42,843 bases of DNA from Rickettsiales bacterium. GTDB taxonomy: Bacteria > Pseudomonadota > Alphaproteobacteria > Rickettsiales > CANDYO01. The number at the start of each line of letters is the position of its first letter. Within the stretch, counting starts at the first letter, position 1. Shown here piece after piece: positions 34,916-42,298 of this stretch. A program made the translations under genes and the position numbers. Where the stretch lies: NCBI GenBank assembly GCA_025210695.1, contig JAOARE010000041.1, forward strand, positions 1 to 42,843. The letters run 5' to 3'. The notes under the pieces are model-generated. The model did no database searches. It was not told the origin of the DNA and saw only the letters and a list, made by a program, of their open reading frames with translations.

Positions 34916-35746
34916 ATGAAAGAATTACCCTCATTAAAATCCGTTATAAAAGAATTTGATTTAGCACCAAAAAAGAATTTAGGACAGAATTTTCTGCTTG
35001 ACCAAAATATCACTGATAAAATAGTAAGATCTGCAAGAATATTGCCAGATCAACATGTATTAGAAATTGGTCCTGGTCCCGGTGGATTAACCAGGTCTAT
35101 ATTAGCTGTTAATTCTGGTGAATTAACCGTTATTGAGCAAGATTCAAGATGTATATCAGCATTAGAGGAGTTAAAAGAAACATATCCTAAGCTCAACATA
35201 ATTAATACTGATGCTATGAAGGTTAAAGAAAGAGAATTAGTTCCTCAAAATACAAAGATTATAGCTAATTTGCCTTATAACATAGGAACTGCTTTGCTGG
35301 TGAAATGGCTTGAGAATGTTAAATATTGGCAGGGTTTTACTTTGATGTTTCAAAAAGAAGTGGCAGAAAGAATTATGGCTAAGCCATCAACCAAGGACTA
35401 TGGGCGTTTGAGCGTTATTTCTCAATTGCTTTGTGATGTGGAGCATCATTTTAATTTAGCTCCTGAAGCTTTTTACCCTCCGCCTAAAGTTACTTCATCG
35501 GTTATATCTCTTTATCCTAAAGCTATTCAGGTTGCAGATGATATATCTTATGCAGTGCAGTTTATTTCTAAGGTACTGTTTAATAAGCGTCGTAAAATGC
35601 TTAGGGGAACTTTGAAGCAAGTTCATCCTGATTTAAATGGCTTAATAGATAAAACCAATATATCATTAACTCAGCGCCCTGAAGAATTGTCGGTGGAGCA
35701 ATTTGTTCAATTAGCAAAAAATTATAATGAGTTAAAAAATGGATAA
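34916..35746 (+). CDS. rsmA: 16S rRNA (adenine1518/1519-N6)-dimethyltransferase
   Basis: RsmA (KsgA) dimethylates two adenines in the 3' hairpin of 16S rRNA during late 30S assembly. The 276-residue protein has KKNLGQNFLLDQNIT, the SAM-binding LEIGPGPGGLTRS (49-61), the catalytic NLPYN (118-122) and the C-terminal domain with KVLFNKRRKMLRGTL. cmk starts inside its last codons (8-base overlap). Confidence 0.98.
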   Translation: MKELPSLKSVIKEFDLAPKKNLGQNFLLDQNITDKIVRSARILPDQHVLEIGPGPGGLTRSILAVNSGELTVIEQDSRCISALEELKETYPKLNIINTDAMKVKERELVPQNTKIIANLPYNIGTALLVKWLENVKYWQGFTLMFQKEVAERIMAKPSTKDYGRLSVISQLLCDVEHHFNLAPEAFYPPPKVTSSVISLYPKAIQVADDISYAVQFISKVLFNKRRKMLRGTLKQVHPDLNGLIDKTNISLTQRPEELSVEQFVQLAKNYNELKNG

Positions 35747-36347
35747 GAGATTACTAATTGCTATTGATGGGCCTGCAGCTTCAGGTAAAGGAACTATAGC
35801 TAGAATGCTGGGTAAAAAATTAAACCTTCCTGTTTTATATACTGGTAATATTTATCGTGCTATTGCTTATAAAATATGGAGCGCTTCTTTAGATCCGCAT
35901 GATACGGAAACTGCAGTAGCATCAGCAAAAAACTTGAAATTATCTGATTTAGATGACCCTAATTTAACAAAGGAAGAGATTGGAGAATATGCCTCTATCA
36001 TTGGAAGTTATCCTGAGCTTAGGGATGTAACTTACGGTTTTCAGCGTGATTTTATTAAGAAAGAAGGCGCTGCAGTGATTGAGGGAAGAGATATAGGAAC
36101 TGTTATCTGCCCTGAGGCTGATTATAAATTTTATATCACAGCTGACGTGGAAGTTAGAGCAAAAAGAAGAGTTAATCAGCAGCCTAATTCTGATTATAAA
36201 ACTATTTTGGCTGATTTAAAACTTCGTGATGAGAGAGACCAAAACAGGGCGGTTGCTCCATTAAAACCAGCAGATGATGCAATTATAATTGACAGTAGTA
36301 ATCTGACTCCAGAGGAAACATTAGAGAAGATAATTAGTGAGATCTAA
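35739..36347 (+). CDS. cmk: cytidylate kinase
   Basis: Cmk phosphorylates CMP and dCMP. The P-loop IDGPAASGKGT is at residues 9-19, followed by YTGNIYRAIAY (CMP binding; usually TGAMYRA), the EGRDIGTVICPEA block and the LID region RDERDQNRAVAPLKPADDA. At 202 residues it is slightly shorter than the usual 215-230. It overlaps rsmA by 8 bases, and its final 14 bases overlap the end of the convergent lipase gene. Confidence 0.96.
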   Translation: MDKRLLIAIDGPAASGKGTIARMLGKKLNLPVLYTGNIYRAIAYKIWSASLDPHDTETAVASAKNLKLSDLDDPNLTKEEIGEYASIIGSYPELRDVTYGFQRDFIKKEGAAVIEGRDIGTVICPEADYKFYITADVEVRAKRRVNQQPNSDYKTILADLKLRDERDQNRAVAPLKPADDAIIIDSSNLTPEETLEKIISEI

Positions 36348-37326
36348 CATTACCTTCTTTTGTCTTAGAAGAAGTATTTATAGATTGATATTGTTCTTTT
36401 GCTGTGCAGCCTTTAAGTTTATTAACTTGTCTTTTTATAGATTGTGATAATCCAATCATAGCTGTGTTTAGTTTTTCAACTAACTTACGATATCCACTAA
36501 GGCTTGGGTCAATATGTTTTGGGGCAAGTTTCTTGTCTGCAATTTTACGATAAGTATTGGTGCTATGAAGAGTGGCCGCTCCCACAAGAGATATTTCTTT
36601 TCCAACATGCTCGTATTTTCCATTCCGTGGAAAATTTACTACAGGGTCTAGATATTGTGCTACTCTAGTAATTTTGTTCTCTAAGCCTTTTTCTTTACAT
36701 AATTCTTTAGCGCCACTTGAGAAAAATTTTGGTGCCCCAAAAGAATTTACTGAAACTCTATTTACATCAATATTAGAATTAGAGCATACAAAATCTAAAG
36801 CTGCAATAGTGGCAACCGCACCTCCAAGGCTATGACCATTGAATTCTATGGGTTTTTGATCATTTGGGTGCTCTAGAGCTCCATTAAGGATCTTAAGCAT
36901 GTTGTTTTTAGATTGTTCGTATTCATTTTTATATCCTTTATGGACATCTACTTCTTTATCTCCAAAATTCATTTTTGCTGGAGAAGTTAAAAGATTGTTA
37001 TCCATTTCCCGTCTGGCTCTTTTTTTATCATCTGCATCTGAGGAGAAATAGTCTTCAAATTTTGTTCCATGATAACAAACCATGATTTTTTTTTCAGTTA
37101 CAATAATGCAGCCGTTTTTATCATCAAAAGGGGTTGCATGTAAGAAACTATCTCCATCTTCTGCTAAATATCCATCTAGCTTATCTATATATTTCTCAAG
37201 CTTTTTAGATCTTTCTTTACCGAAATCTTTATTGGATATAGATACTCCATATATAGCTTGTTTAAGAGTTCTTGCTTTTTTATCTAAATCAGATTCTTTT
37301 TCTTGATTAACTTCTTGCTCTTTCAT
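36334..37326 (-). CDS. class 3 lipase-like alpha/beta hydrolase
   Basis: The 330-residue protein has a lipase_3 domain in about residues 60-250: the oxyanion segment MVCYHGTKFEDY (86-88), the nucleophile elbow EFNGHSLGGAVATIAALDF (Ser166), Asp227 in AQYLDPVVNF and a likely catalytic His240 in YEHVGKE. The N-terminal 30 residues are charged and the C-terminal 80 are basic and helical; no signal peptide. Class 3 lipases are known from secreted eukaryotic enzymes and bacterial effectors, so a host-lipid role is possible. Substrate and secretion are not shown. Confidence 0.88.
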   Translation of the reverse strand: MKEQEVNQEKESDLDKKARTLKQAIYGVSISNKDFGKERSKKLEKYIDKLDGYLAEDGDSFLHATPFDDKNGCIIVTEKKIMVCYHGTKFEDYFSSDADDKKRARREMDNNLLTSPAKMNFGDKEVDVHKGYKNEYEQSKNNMLKILNGALEHPNDQKPIEFNGHSLGGAVATIAALDFVCSNSNIDVNRVSVNSFGAPKFFSSGAKELCKEKGLENKITRVAQYLDPVVNFPRNGKYEHVGKEISLVGAATLHSTNTYRKIADKKLAPKHIDPSLSGYRKLVEKLNTAMIGLSQSIKRQVNKLKGCTAKEQYQSINTSSKTKEGNVRSH

Positions 37327-37413
37327 AATTATATAGTTTTTATATTATAAGTTTTTATTGTAGCAATAATTGGGTATAATTACCAATAATTAACTATAAA
37401 TTATCATTTTTAT

Positions 37414-38118
37414 TTATACTCTCTTAGCCAAGCTTAAAACAAAAATCTTTTTGGGGCTAGCTTTTCGAAGAGTTTTGCAGCATTCAGAGATTGTTGCACC
37501 TGTGGTTACCACATCATCTATTAAAAGAATATTCTTCCCCTTTAAGGATTCTTGGAATTTTGAGTTCAGTTTAAAGCTGTTTTTAACATTTTTTATTCTA
37601 TCATCTTTCTTTAAGTCTGCTTGAGGAGTGGTATTCTTTGCTTTAACAAGGGCGTGAGGTAAATATTTAATCTTAGATTTAGATGAGAGTTTCATAGCAA
37701 GCAAAGCGGACTGGTTATATCCTCTTTTTAGTAATTTATATTTATGCATAGGAACAGGAATTATAACATCAGATTGTTGGATAACTTCTTTGCCCATATT
37801 AAGCATTAAACCAATAAAATAATCCAAGATGTGAAGATGGTCGTTATATTTAAATTTATGGATTATTTCCTTGCTGTATTTATCATACTTAAAGACAGAA
37901 ATTGCTTTATCATATTTGGGGTTATTGGCAATGCAATGTCCACAAATTGAGGTTTCATCATTATCATATTCAAAAGGATGGGAACATAAGGCGCAATATG
38001 GTTTAGTAATGAAACTACAATTTCCCCAGCATTCTCCACATATTTTATTTTGGCTTGCATAACTATTGCAAATTATGCATTTATTAGGAAATAATAGATT
38101 GAGTAAAGATTTAATCAC
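37414..38118 (-). CDS. comF: ComF-family phosphoribosyltransferase-like protein
   Basis: ComF proteins aid natural transformation in several bacteria; the family has an N-terminal zinc finger and a phosphoribosyltransferase-like fold. Here the Cys pairs CIIC, CGEC, CALC and CGHC lie in residues 16-62, and the PRPP motif LLIDDVVTTGATISECCKTL near the C-terminus (about 200-218). The 234 residues start at GTG (38116-38118), overlapping the upstream stop as GTGA, so it is translationally coupled to the HAD gene. Its role in this organism is unproven. Confidence 0.92.
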   Translation of the reverse strand: MIKSLLNLLFPNKCIICNSYASQNKICGECWGNCSFITKPYCALCSHPFEYDNDETSICGHCIANNPKYDKAISVFKYDKYSKEIIHKFKYNDHLHILDYFIGLMLNMGKEVIQQSDVIIPVPMHKYKLLKRGYNQSALLAMKLSSKSKIKYLPHALVKAKNTTPQADLKKDDRIKNVKNSFKLNSKFQESLKGKNILLIDDVVTTGATISECCKTLRKASPKKIFVLSLAKRV

Positions 38119-38834
38119 CCTAATTTACTGCTAATTATGTTAAATAAATTATAATGGCTATTGATAAAAAGATCAGCTTTTAGATCTTCAGGCTCTTCAT
38201 GGGTGTAATAACGAATGGCAGTGCAGTTATTAGCTTGTTTAGCGCATTCTACATCACTTGGCATATCGCCTATAAACCATATATGAGGTCCTGGGGTTAA
38301 ATTCATAGCTTTTAATGCCATTAGAAGCATTTGAGGATTGGGTTTCTTAAAAGATTCATCTTCTTTTATACCAATAACATAATCAAATAAATTATTGATT
38401 TTTAAATCATTTAGAACTTTTTTTGCCATATGCTCTTCTGAATTAGTAACTGCTATAATAGGGAGTTTAAACCTCTCTTTTACTAGTTGTAATAATTCTT
38501 TAGCTCCAGGAAGGATGGCTTCTGCTGGCACTTCATTGCTTAAAAAATGATCATAATAATATTCTAGAGCTTCTTCTACTAAGTTTTCAGGGATAATTTC
38601 TGCAAATAAATTTCTAGAGCTGGTGAAACTGCTTCTTCCTAATTCTATTAGTTTATCATTAGAAAGCTCTTTAAAACCAAAATGAAGTAGGGTTTGATTA
38701 ACTGCAGTATCATAATGAGACATTACGTCATGAATGGTTAAATCTAGATCAAAGACTAAAGCTTTTGGAATAGCAAGATGATCTATATTAATATGCTCAA
38801 GCTGCAATATTGAAGAAGATCTATTATTGGGCAT
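38115..38834 (-). CDS. HAD-family hydrolase (phosphoglycolate phosphatase-like)
   Basis: The 239-residue protein has HAD motif I FDLDLTIHD (nucleophile Asp29), motif II AVTNSEEH, motif III Lys in KKPNPQMLLMAL and motif IV FIGDMPSDVECAKQA. A helical cap domain (about residues 35-110) points to the Gph-like subfamily. Substrate unknown. The stop codon overlaps the comF start by four bases. Confidence 0.93.
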   Translation of the reverse strand: MPNNRSSSILQLEHINIDHLAIPKALVFDLDLTIHDVMSHYDTAVNQTLLHFGFKELSNDKLIELGRSSFTSSRNLFAEIIPENLVEEALEYYYDHFLSNEVPAEAILPGAKELLQLVKERFKLPIIAVTNSEEHMAKKVLNDLKINNLFDYVIGIKEDESFKKPNPQMLLMALKAMNLTPGPHIWFIGDMPSDVECAKQANNCTAIRYYTHEEPEDLKADLFINSHYNLFNIISSKLG

Positions 38835-39044
38835 AAATTACAGTTCCTGTGTTTGTTATAACTATTTATAATCTAATATGCTTTAAATCTCTAGAAAAAA
38901 ATTAATGAATTAGATTTTCTCAATCTTTGTTAGGAATAACACTTCTATCTTTTTTATAAAATTTGTTAACGAACTAGGTGGTCTTTAGATTGACGATTGA
39001 AAAGCTATCAAGACTCTTTACAAGCTAGAAGTTTTGGTATCTGC

Positions 39045-39127
39045 CGTCATTGCAAGGAGTTTTTGTATCTCCCGTCATTGCGAGGAGTTTTTGTATCTCC
39101 CGTCATTGCGAGGAGCGTTATATCCTC
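39045..39127 (+). repeat. three tandem 27-28 bp copies of the element's left end
   Basis: Copies of CGTCATTGC(A/G)AGGAG start at 39045, 39073 and 39101, each followed by a T-rich spacer ending in (G)TATCTCC or TATCCTC, and lead straight into the full element at 39128. The spacings are 28, 28 and 27 bases. The first copy has one base change (GCAAGG). Confidence 0.88.
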
Positions 39128-39215
39128 CGTCATTGCGAGGAGCATGGGCGACGAAGCAATCTATCAAAGAAGGAGGGAGATTGCCACGCGCTTTAAAAAA
39201 GCGCTCGCAATGACG
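39128..39215 (+). repeat. palindromic repeat element, copy 3 (88 bp)
   Basis: Same ends (CGTCATTGCGAG / CTCGCAATGACG), same internal GACGAAGCAATC and GATTGCCACGCG, and the hairpin GCGCTTT...AAAGCGC. It keeps the same orientation as the other two copies. Confidence 0.9.
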
Positions 39216-39232
39216 AAGAGGGGAAGCAGAGT

Positions 39233-39273
39233 TCGCAATGACGAAATCTCTGGGTAGACGAAATCTCTGGGTA
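39233..39273 (+). repeat. right-end copy and 17-bp tandem repeat after element 3
   Basis: The right end TCGCAATGACG recurs at 39233, and GACGAAATCTCTGGGTA follows twice in tandem (39240-39256 and 39257-39273). Confidence 0.7.
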
Positions 39274-39284
39274 ACTGAAAGATG

Positions 39285-40079
39285 TCAGCTTATATCAAAA
39301 ACGGAAGTAACCGGAATATGATCAGATGGTTTTTCTTTGGCTCTACATTCTTTTGAGGTGTAACAGTCTGTATTAATTTGAGTAGCCTCTGGAGAAGTAA
39401 AAATATAATCAATTCTCATGCCATTATTTAGGTTGAATGAATTAGCTCTATAATCCCACCAAGTATAGCAATTAGATTTTTCCTCTGTATGGTGCATTCT
39501 ATATGAGTCAGTCAATCCGCTTGACATAAATTGACGCAAAGCTCTTTTCTCTTCATCGCTAAATAGAATGTTTCCATCTAATTCCTCAGGATCATAGATA
39601 TCTTTATCTGTTAGAGCTATATTAAAATCTCCACCGACTATAAGAGTTTCAGGGTTGTTTAATATTCTTTTATAATGTTCGCCAAGTTGTTTTAAAAACT
39701 CTAGCTTTATTGGATATTTATCTGAATGAAGGTCTTGACCATTTGGAACATAAACAGATGCCACAGTAATAGCGCAGGTTTTAAAGTTAACTATGGCCTC
39801 AATATATCTAGCTTCATCGCTTACTGGATTATTTTCAAAGTTGGTCATAACATCACTTAGTGGATATTTAGATAGAATAGCCACTCCGTTGTAAGTTTTT
39901 TGTCCATGAACAGCTATGTTATAGCCTAAATCTTCAATCTCTTGACTAGGGAATTTATCATTTGTGCATTTTAGTTCTTGTAGTAAAACTATGTCTGGTT
40001 TATCTTCTTTAAGCCAATTTAATACATTATCAAGTCTTGCGTTAATTGAATTGACGTTCCAAGTGGATATTTTGATCAT
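39285..40079 (-). CDS. xthA: exodeoxyribonuclease III (AP endonuclease)
   Basis: XthA cleaves at abasic sites and removes 3' blocks in base excision repair, downstream of glycosylases such as MutM in this window. The 264-residue protein shows TWNVNSINARL (Asn8), the metal ligand Glu35 in LLQELKCT, VASVYVPNGQ, GGDFNIALTDKDIYD, and the C-terminal RIDYIFTS and PSDHIPV (Asp/His pair). Length is normal. Confidence 0.96.
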   Translation of the reverse strand: MIKISTWNVNSINARLDNVLNWLKEDKPDIVLLQELKCTNDKFPSQEIEDLGYNIAVHGQKTYNGVAILSKYPLSDVMTNFENNPVSDEARYIEAIVNFKTCAITVASVYVPNGQDLHSDKYPIKLEFLKQLGEHYKRILNNPETLIVGGDFNIALTDKDIYDPEELDGNILFSDEEKRALRQFMSSGLTDSYRMHHTEEKSNCYTWWDYRANSFNLNNGMRIDYIFTSPEATQINTDCYTSKECRAKEKPSDHIPVTSVFDIS

Positions 40080-40171
40080 TGCTTTATTATTTTTTTACTT
40101 AAGTTTATTAGCTAAATAATAGCATATATAGATAAAGAACTACAATAAAAATGCTGACATCGTAAGCTTAT

Positions 40172-40192
40172 TATGGCATTATGTTTGCCATA
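40172..40192 (+). promoter_or_regulatory. perfect dyad in the yebC promoter region
   Basis: TATGGCA (40172-40178) and TGCCATA (40186-40192) are perfect inverted arms separated by 7 bases. A weak promoter CTGACA (40153-40158), 18 bases, CATTAT (40177-40182) would put the dyad over the -10, as for an operator. It could also be a leader hairpin; the yebC ATG is 25 bases downstream. Confidence 0.35.
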
Positions 40193-40217
40193 AAATTACT
40201 GAAGGAGAAATATCATA

Positions 40218-40967
40218 ATGGCAGGACATTCGCAATTTGCTAATATTAAGCATAGAAAAGGTGCTCAAGATAAAAAGCGGGCTAAGATTTTTACCAAACT
40301 AACTAGAGAAATTATTACTGCAGCTAAATCTGGTTTGCCAGATCCGGCTATGAATGCCAGGCTTCGTAATGCTATCATTGCAGCAAGAGCTGAAAATTTA
40401 CCTAAAGATAAAATTGATTCGGCTATTAAAAGAGCCTCTAATCCTCATGAAGGGGATAATTATGAAGAAATGCGCTATGAAGGATATTTAGGTGGTGGTA
40501 TTGCATTCATTATTGAGGCTTTAACTGATAATCGCAATCGTACTGCATCAGATGTAAGATCTTGCTTTAGCAAACATGGCGGAGCTCTAGGGGAAGCAGG
40601 AAGCGTGAGCTTCATGTTTGATAGAATAGGGCTTATAGAGTTTAATGCCGAGGTGAGTGATTTTGATAAATTCTTTGAAGAAGTTCTGGAGGCTGGCGCT
40701 GAAGATTGTATAAATGAAGAAGAAGTGTATGTTGTTACAACTAATCCTGATGATTTAAACGAAGTGCGCGAATATTTAGTTAATAAATTTGGTGATCCAA
40801 AAACCGTGAAGCTTTCATGGAAACCACAAAATACCATTGAAGTATCTTCTAGTGAGCAAGCTGAAACTTTGTATAAGTTTATTGAAGCGCTAGAAGATAG
40901 CGATGATGTACAAAATATTATCGGCAATTTCACTCTTTCAAAAGAAGTGATAGAAAAATTAAATTAA
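40218..40967 (+). CDS. yebC: YebC/PmpR family regulator (TACO1-like)
   Basis: The 249-residue protein begins MAGHSQFANIKHRKGAQDKK, the family N-terminus (usually MAGHSKWANI), and has the central EGYLGGGIAFIIEALTDNRN with the SKHGGALGEAGSVSFMFDRI block. YebC proteins were described as DNA-binding regulators; newer work places the family (with mitochondrial TACO1) at the ribosome, helping translation of difficult stretches. AAGGAGA upstream is a strong ribosome binding site. Confidence 0.97.
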   Translation: MAGHSQFANIKHRKGAQDKKRAKIFTKLTREIITAAKSGLPDPAMNARLRNAIIAARAENLPKDKIDSAIKRASNPHEGDNYEEMRYEGYLGGGIAFIIEALTDNRNRTASDVRSCFSKHGGALGEAGSVSFMFDRIGLIEFNAEVSDFDKFFEEVLEAGAEDCINEEEVYVVTTNPDDLNEVREYLVNKFGDPKTVKLSWKPQNTIEVSSSEQAETLYKFIEALEDSDDVQNIIGNFTLSKEVIEKLN

Positions 40968-41056
40968 TATCCATTTAAATTTAACTCTTTTAATCGTTAG
41001 CTGTTAATATGGTATTTGTTGTGAAGGAGTTGTGTTAAACATAGAGAGGTTTTATT

Positions 41057-41848
41057 ATGCCAGAATTTGATGAGGTTTCCAGAAATAGATTTTTTCAAGC
41101 TATAGAAAATAATGATTTAAATGAATTAAATGCCTTGGTAGGTGAAGAGTATCCAGTTTCCACTGCAACATTTGATGATAATGGTTCTACTGCTTTACAT
41201 ATAGCTCTTAGTAGCAGTGATATTAGATTAGCCACAGTTAAAAAACTTGTTGAGTTAGGTTGTGACCTTCATTCAAAAAACTCTCAAGATCAGATTCCTC
41301 TTGAGATAGCAATAACTAATAGAACTCCTCAGAGGGATATTTTAAAATTTATATATGAGCAATGTGGAGATACATTGTCTAATGAGCAAACATGCCATTT
41401 ATTGGCTTGTGCGTGTTTGAATGAAAATCTTTTTGGAGATGGTTCAGAACAAGTATCTTTTGCTCAAATACCAACTGAACATTTTCGGGCAATTGGAGAT
41501 ATAGAATCAAGCAAAATGAAAAAACTAGAATTGCCAGTGGATGAGGAGATAACTGATATTATAAGTGAGTTATTATCGAGTAGTAAAAAATTAGATATCT
41601 TTGCCAAAGAAAGCATAATTGAGTCTATTTATGATTTATTAGGAGAGGTTTTTCAGTTAAGCTCTCTATTTAATCTTGCTTATGGTAGTGGTTTCTTGCC
41701 GTTTTACCATCAACCAGGTGGTGATCCCGATGACGAATTTGGTGGTGGTAATTCAGCCATTATATTCGATGGTGAAGAAGACATACAAAATTCTCATAGC
41801 ATAATATTACTAGAGAATGGTACTTTTGTTTTCCTTGAAGAAATTTAG
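41057..41848 (+). CDS. ankyrin-repeat-like protein
   Basis: The 263-residue protein has two to three ankyrin-like repeats in about residues 10-100 (STALHIALSSSDIRLATVKK, then IPLEIAITNRTPQRDILKFI). The rest shows no recognised domain: a helical region (about 110-215) and a Gly/Asp-rich stretch (GGDPDDEFGGGN) before an acidic C-terminus. GAGAGG before the ATG supports the start. Fewer and weaker repeats than the three other ankyrin proteins of the window. Confidence 0.87.
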   Translation: MPEFDEVSRNRFFQAIENNDLNELNALVGEEYPVSTATFDDNGSTALHIALSSSDIRLATVKKLVELGCDLHSKNSQDQIPLEIAITNRTPQRDILKFIYEQCGDTLSNEQTCHLLACACLNENLFGDGSEQVSFAQIPTEHFRAIGDIESSKMKKLELPVDEEITDIISELLSSSKKLDIFAKESIIESIYDLLGEVFQLSSLFNLAYGSGFLPFYHQPGGDPDDEFGGGNSAIIFDGEEDIQNSHSIILLENGTFVFLEEI

Positions 41849-41872
41849 CGAATTGAAGTTACTAAAGTTTTT

Positions 41873-42115
41873 TTAACTAGATGCATCATACTCCCAATTT
41901 AACCAGAGATTACCATCTTCGGTATTAGTTGTTGGTAGTTCTTCTGCATTGCTTTCTTCTTCCGTAGAGTTGTTACTGGTAGGTGAATTGTTTAAAAAAG
42001 CTGCAATATCTTCTTCTGTATCAAAACTAACTGCATGAGATCTTGCTCTTCCTCTAGGGAGTGAATGATCTTCTATAATAGTAATTATGAGATATGGTTC
42101 TAAATTAATACTCAT
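41873..42115 (-). CDS. hypothetical small acidic protein
   Basis: Unknown, about 80 residues from the ATG at 42113-42115 (MSINLEPYLIITIIEDHSLP); a TTG five codons upstream is in frame. The C-terminal half is Ser/Thr/Glu/Asn-rich (NNSPTSNNSTEEESNAEEL), probably disordered. It overlaps the gene upstream (42105-42296) by 11 bases, so the two appear coupled. It is convergent with the ankyrin gene, 24 bases away. Confidence 0.6.
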   Translation of the reverse strand: MSINLEPYLIITIIEDHSLPRGRARSHAVSFDTEEDIAAFLNNSPTSNNSTEEESNAEELPTTNTEDGNLWLNWEYDASS

Positions 42116-42296
42116 GCGTTGAATCTTCAATCAGTATAATATCACCCATGTATAAAGTATCAGCAGAAGGGGAAGAATCTCCCACTTCTTCTAAAGTAAT
42201 TTGATCAGAATCAGATTGATTACAGGGCTGTTTTTTTGCAGTTGGTAATGGCTTGGGTGTTTTTGGTCTGTGTTTGAGAGTTTCTTTGTATTTCAT
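42105..42296 (-). CDS. hypothetical small protein directly after dxs
   Basis: Unknown 63-residue frame. The N-terminus is basic and Pro-rich (HRPKTPKPLPTAKKQP), the C-terminus acidic (LYMGDIILIEDSTHEY). It starts two bases after the dxs stop, suggesting co-transcription. It could be a gene in its own right or, with the next frame, half of a broken gene. Confidence 0.55.
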   Translation of the reverse strand: MKYKETLKHRPKTPKPLPTAKKQPCNQSDSDQITLEEVGDSSPSADTLYMGDIILIEDSTHEY

Positions 42297-42298
42297 TC

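Larger units (their letters stand above)
38835..39284. other. intergenic region before the HAD gene, with a repeat cluster
   Basis: Bases 38835-39040 show no gene or clear signal beyond AT-rich promoter-like DNA for the divergent HAD gene. Bases 39045-39273 hold the third palindromic element with its stacked ends. An 86-codon frame across this repeat is an artefact of repeat sequence. Confidence 0.6.

Noticed and set aside
39045..39127. Tandem 28-bp repeats as a CRISPR array
   Set aside because: The units are contiguous with near-identical spacer parts, there are only three, and no cas gene is in the window.
38997..39257. An 86-codon plus-strand frame before xthA
   Set aside because: Its translation repeats the element's ends (RSVIS, VIARS and so on); no other support for a gene.
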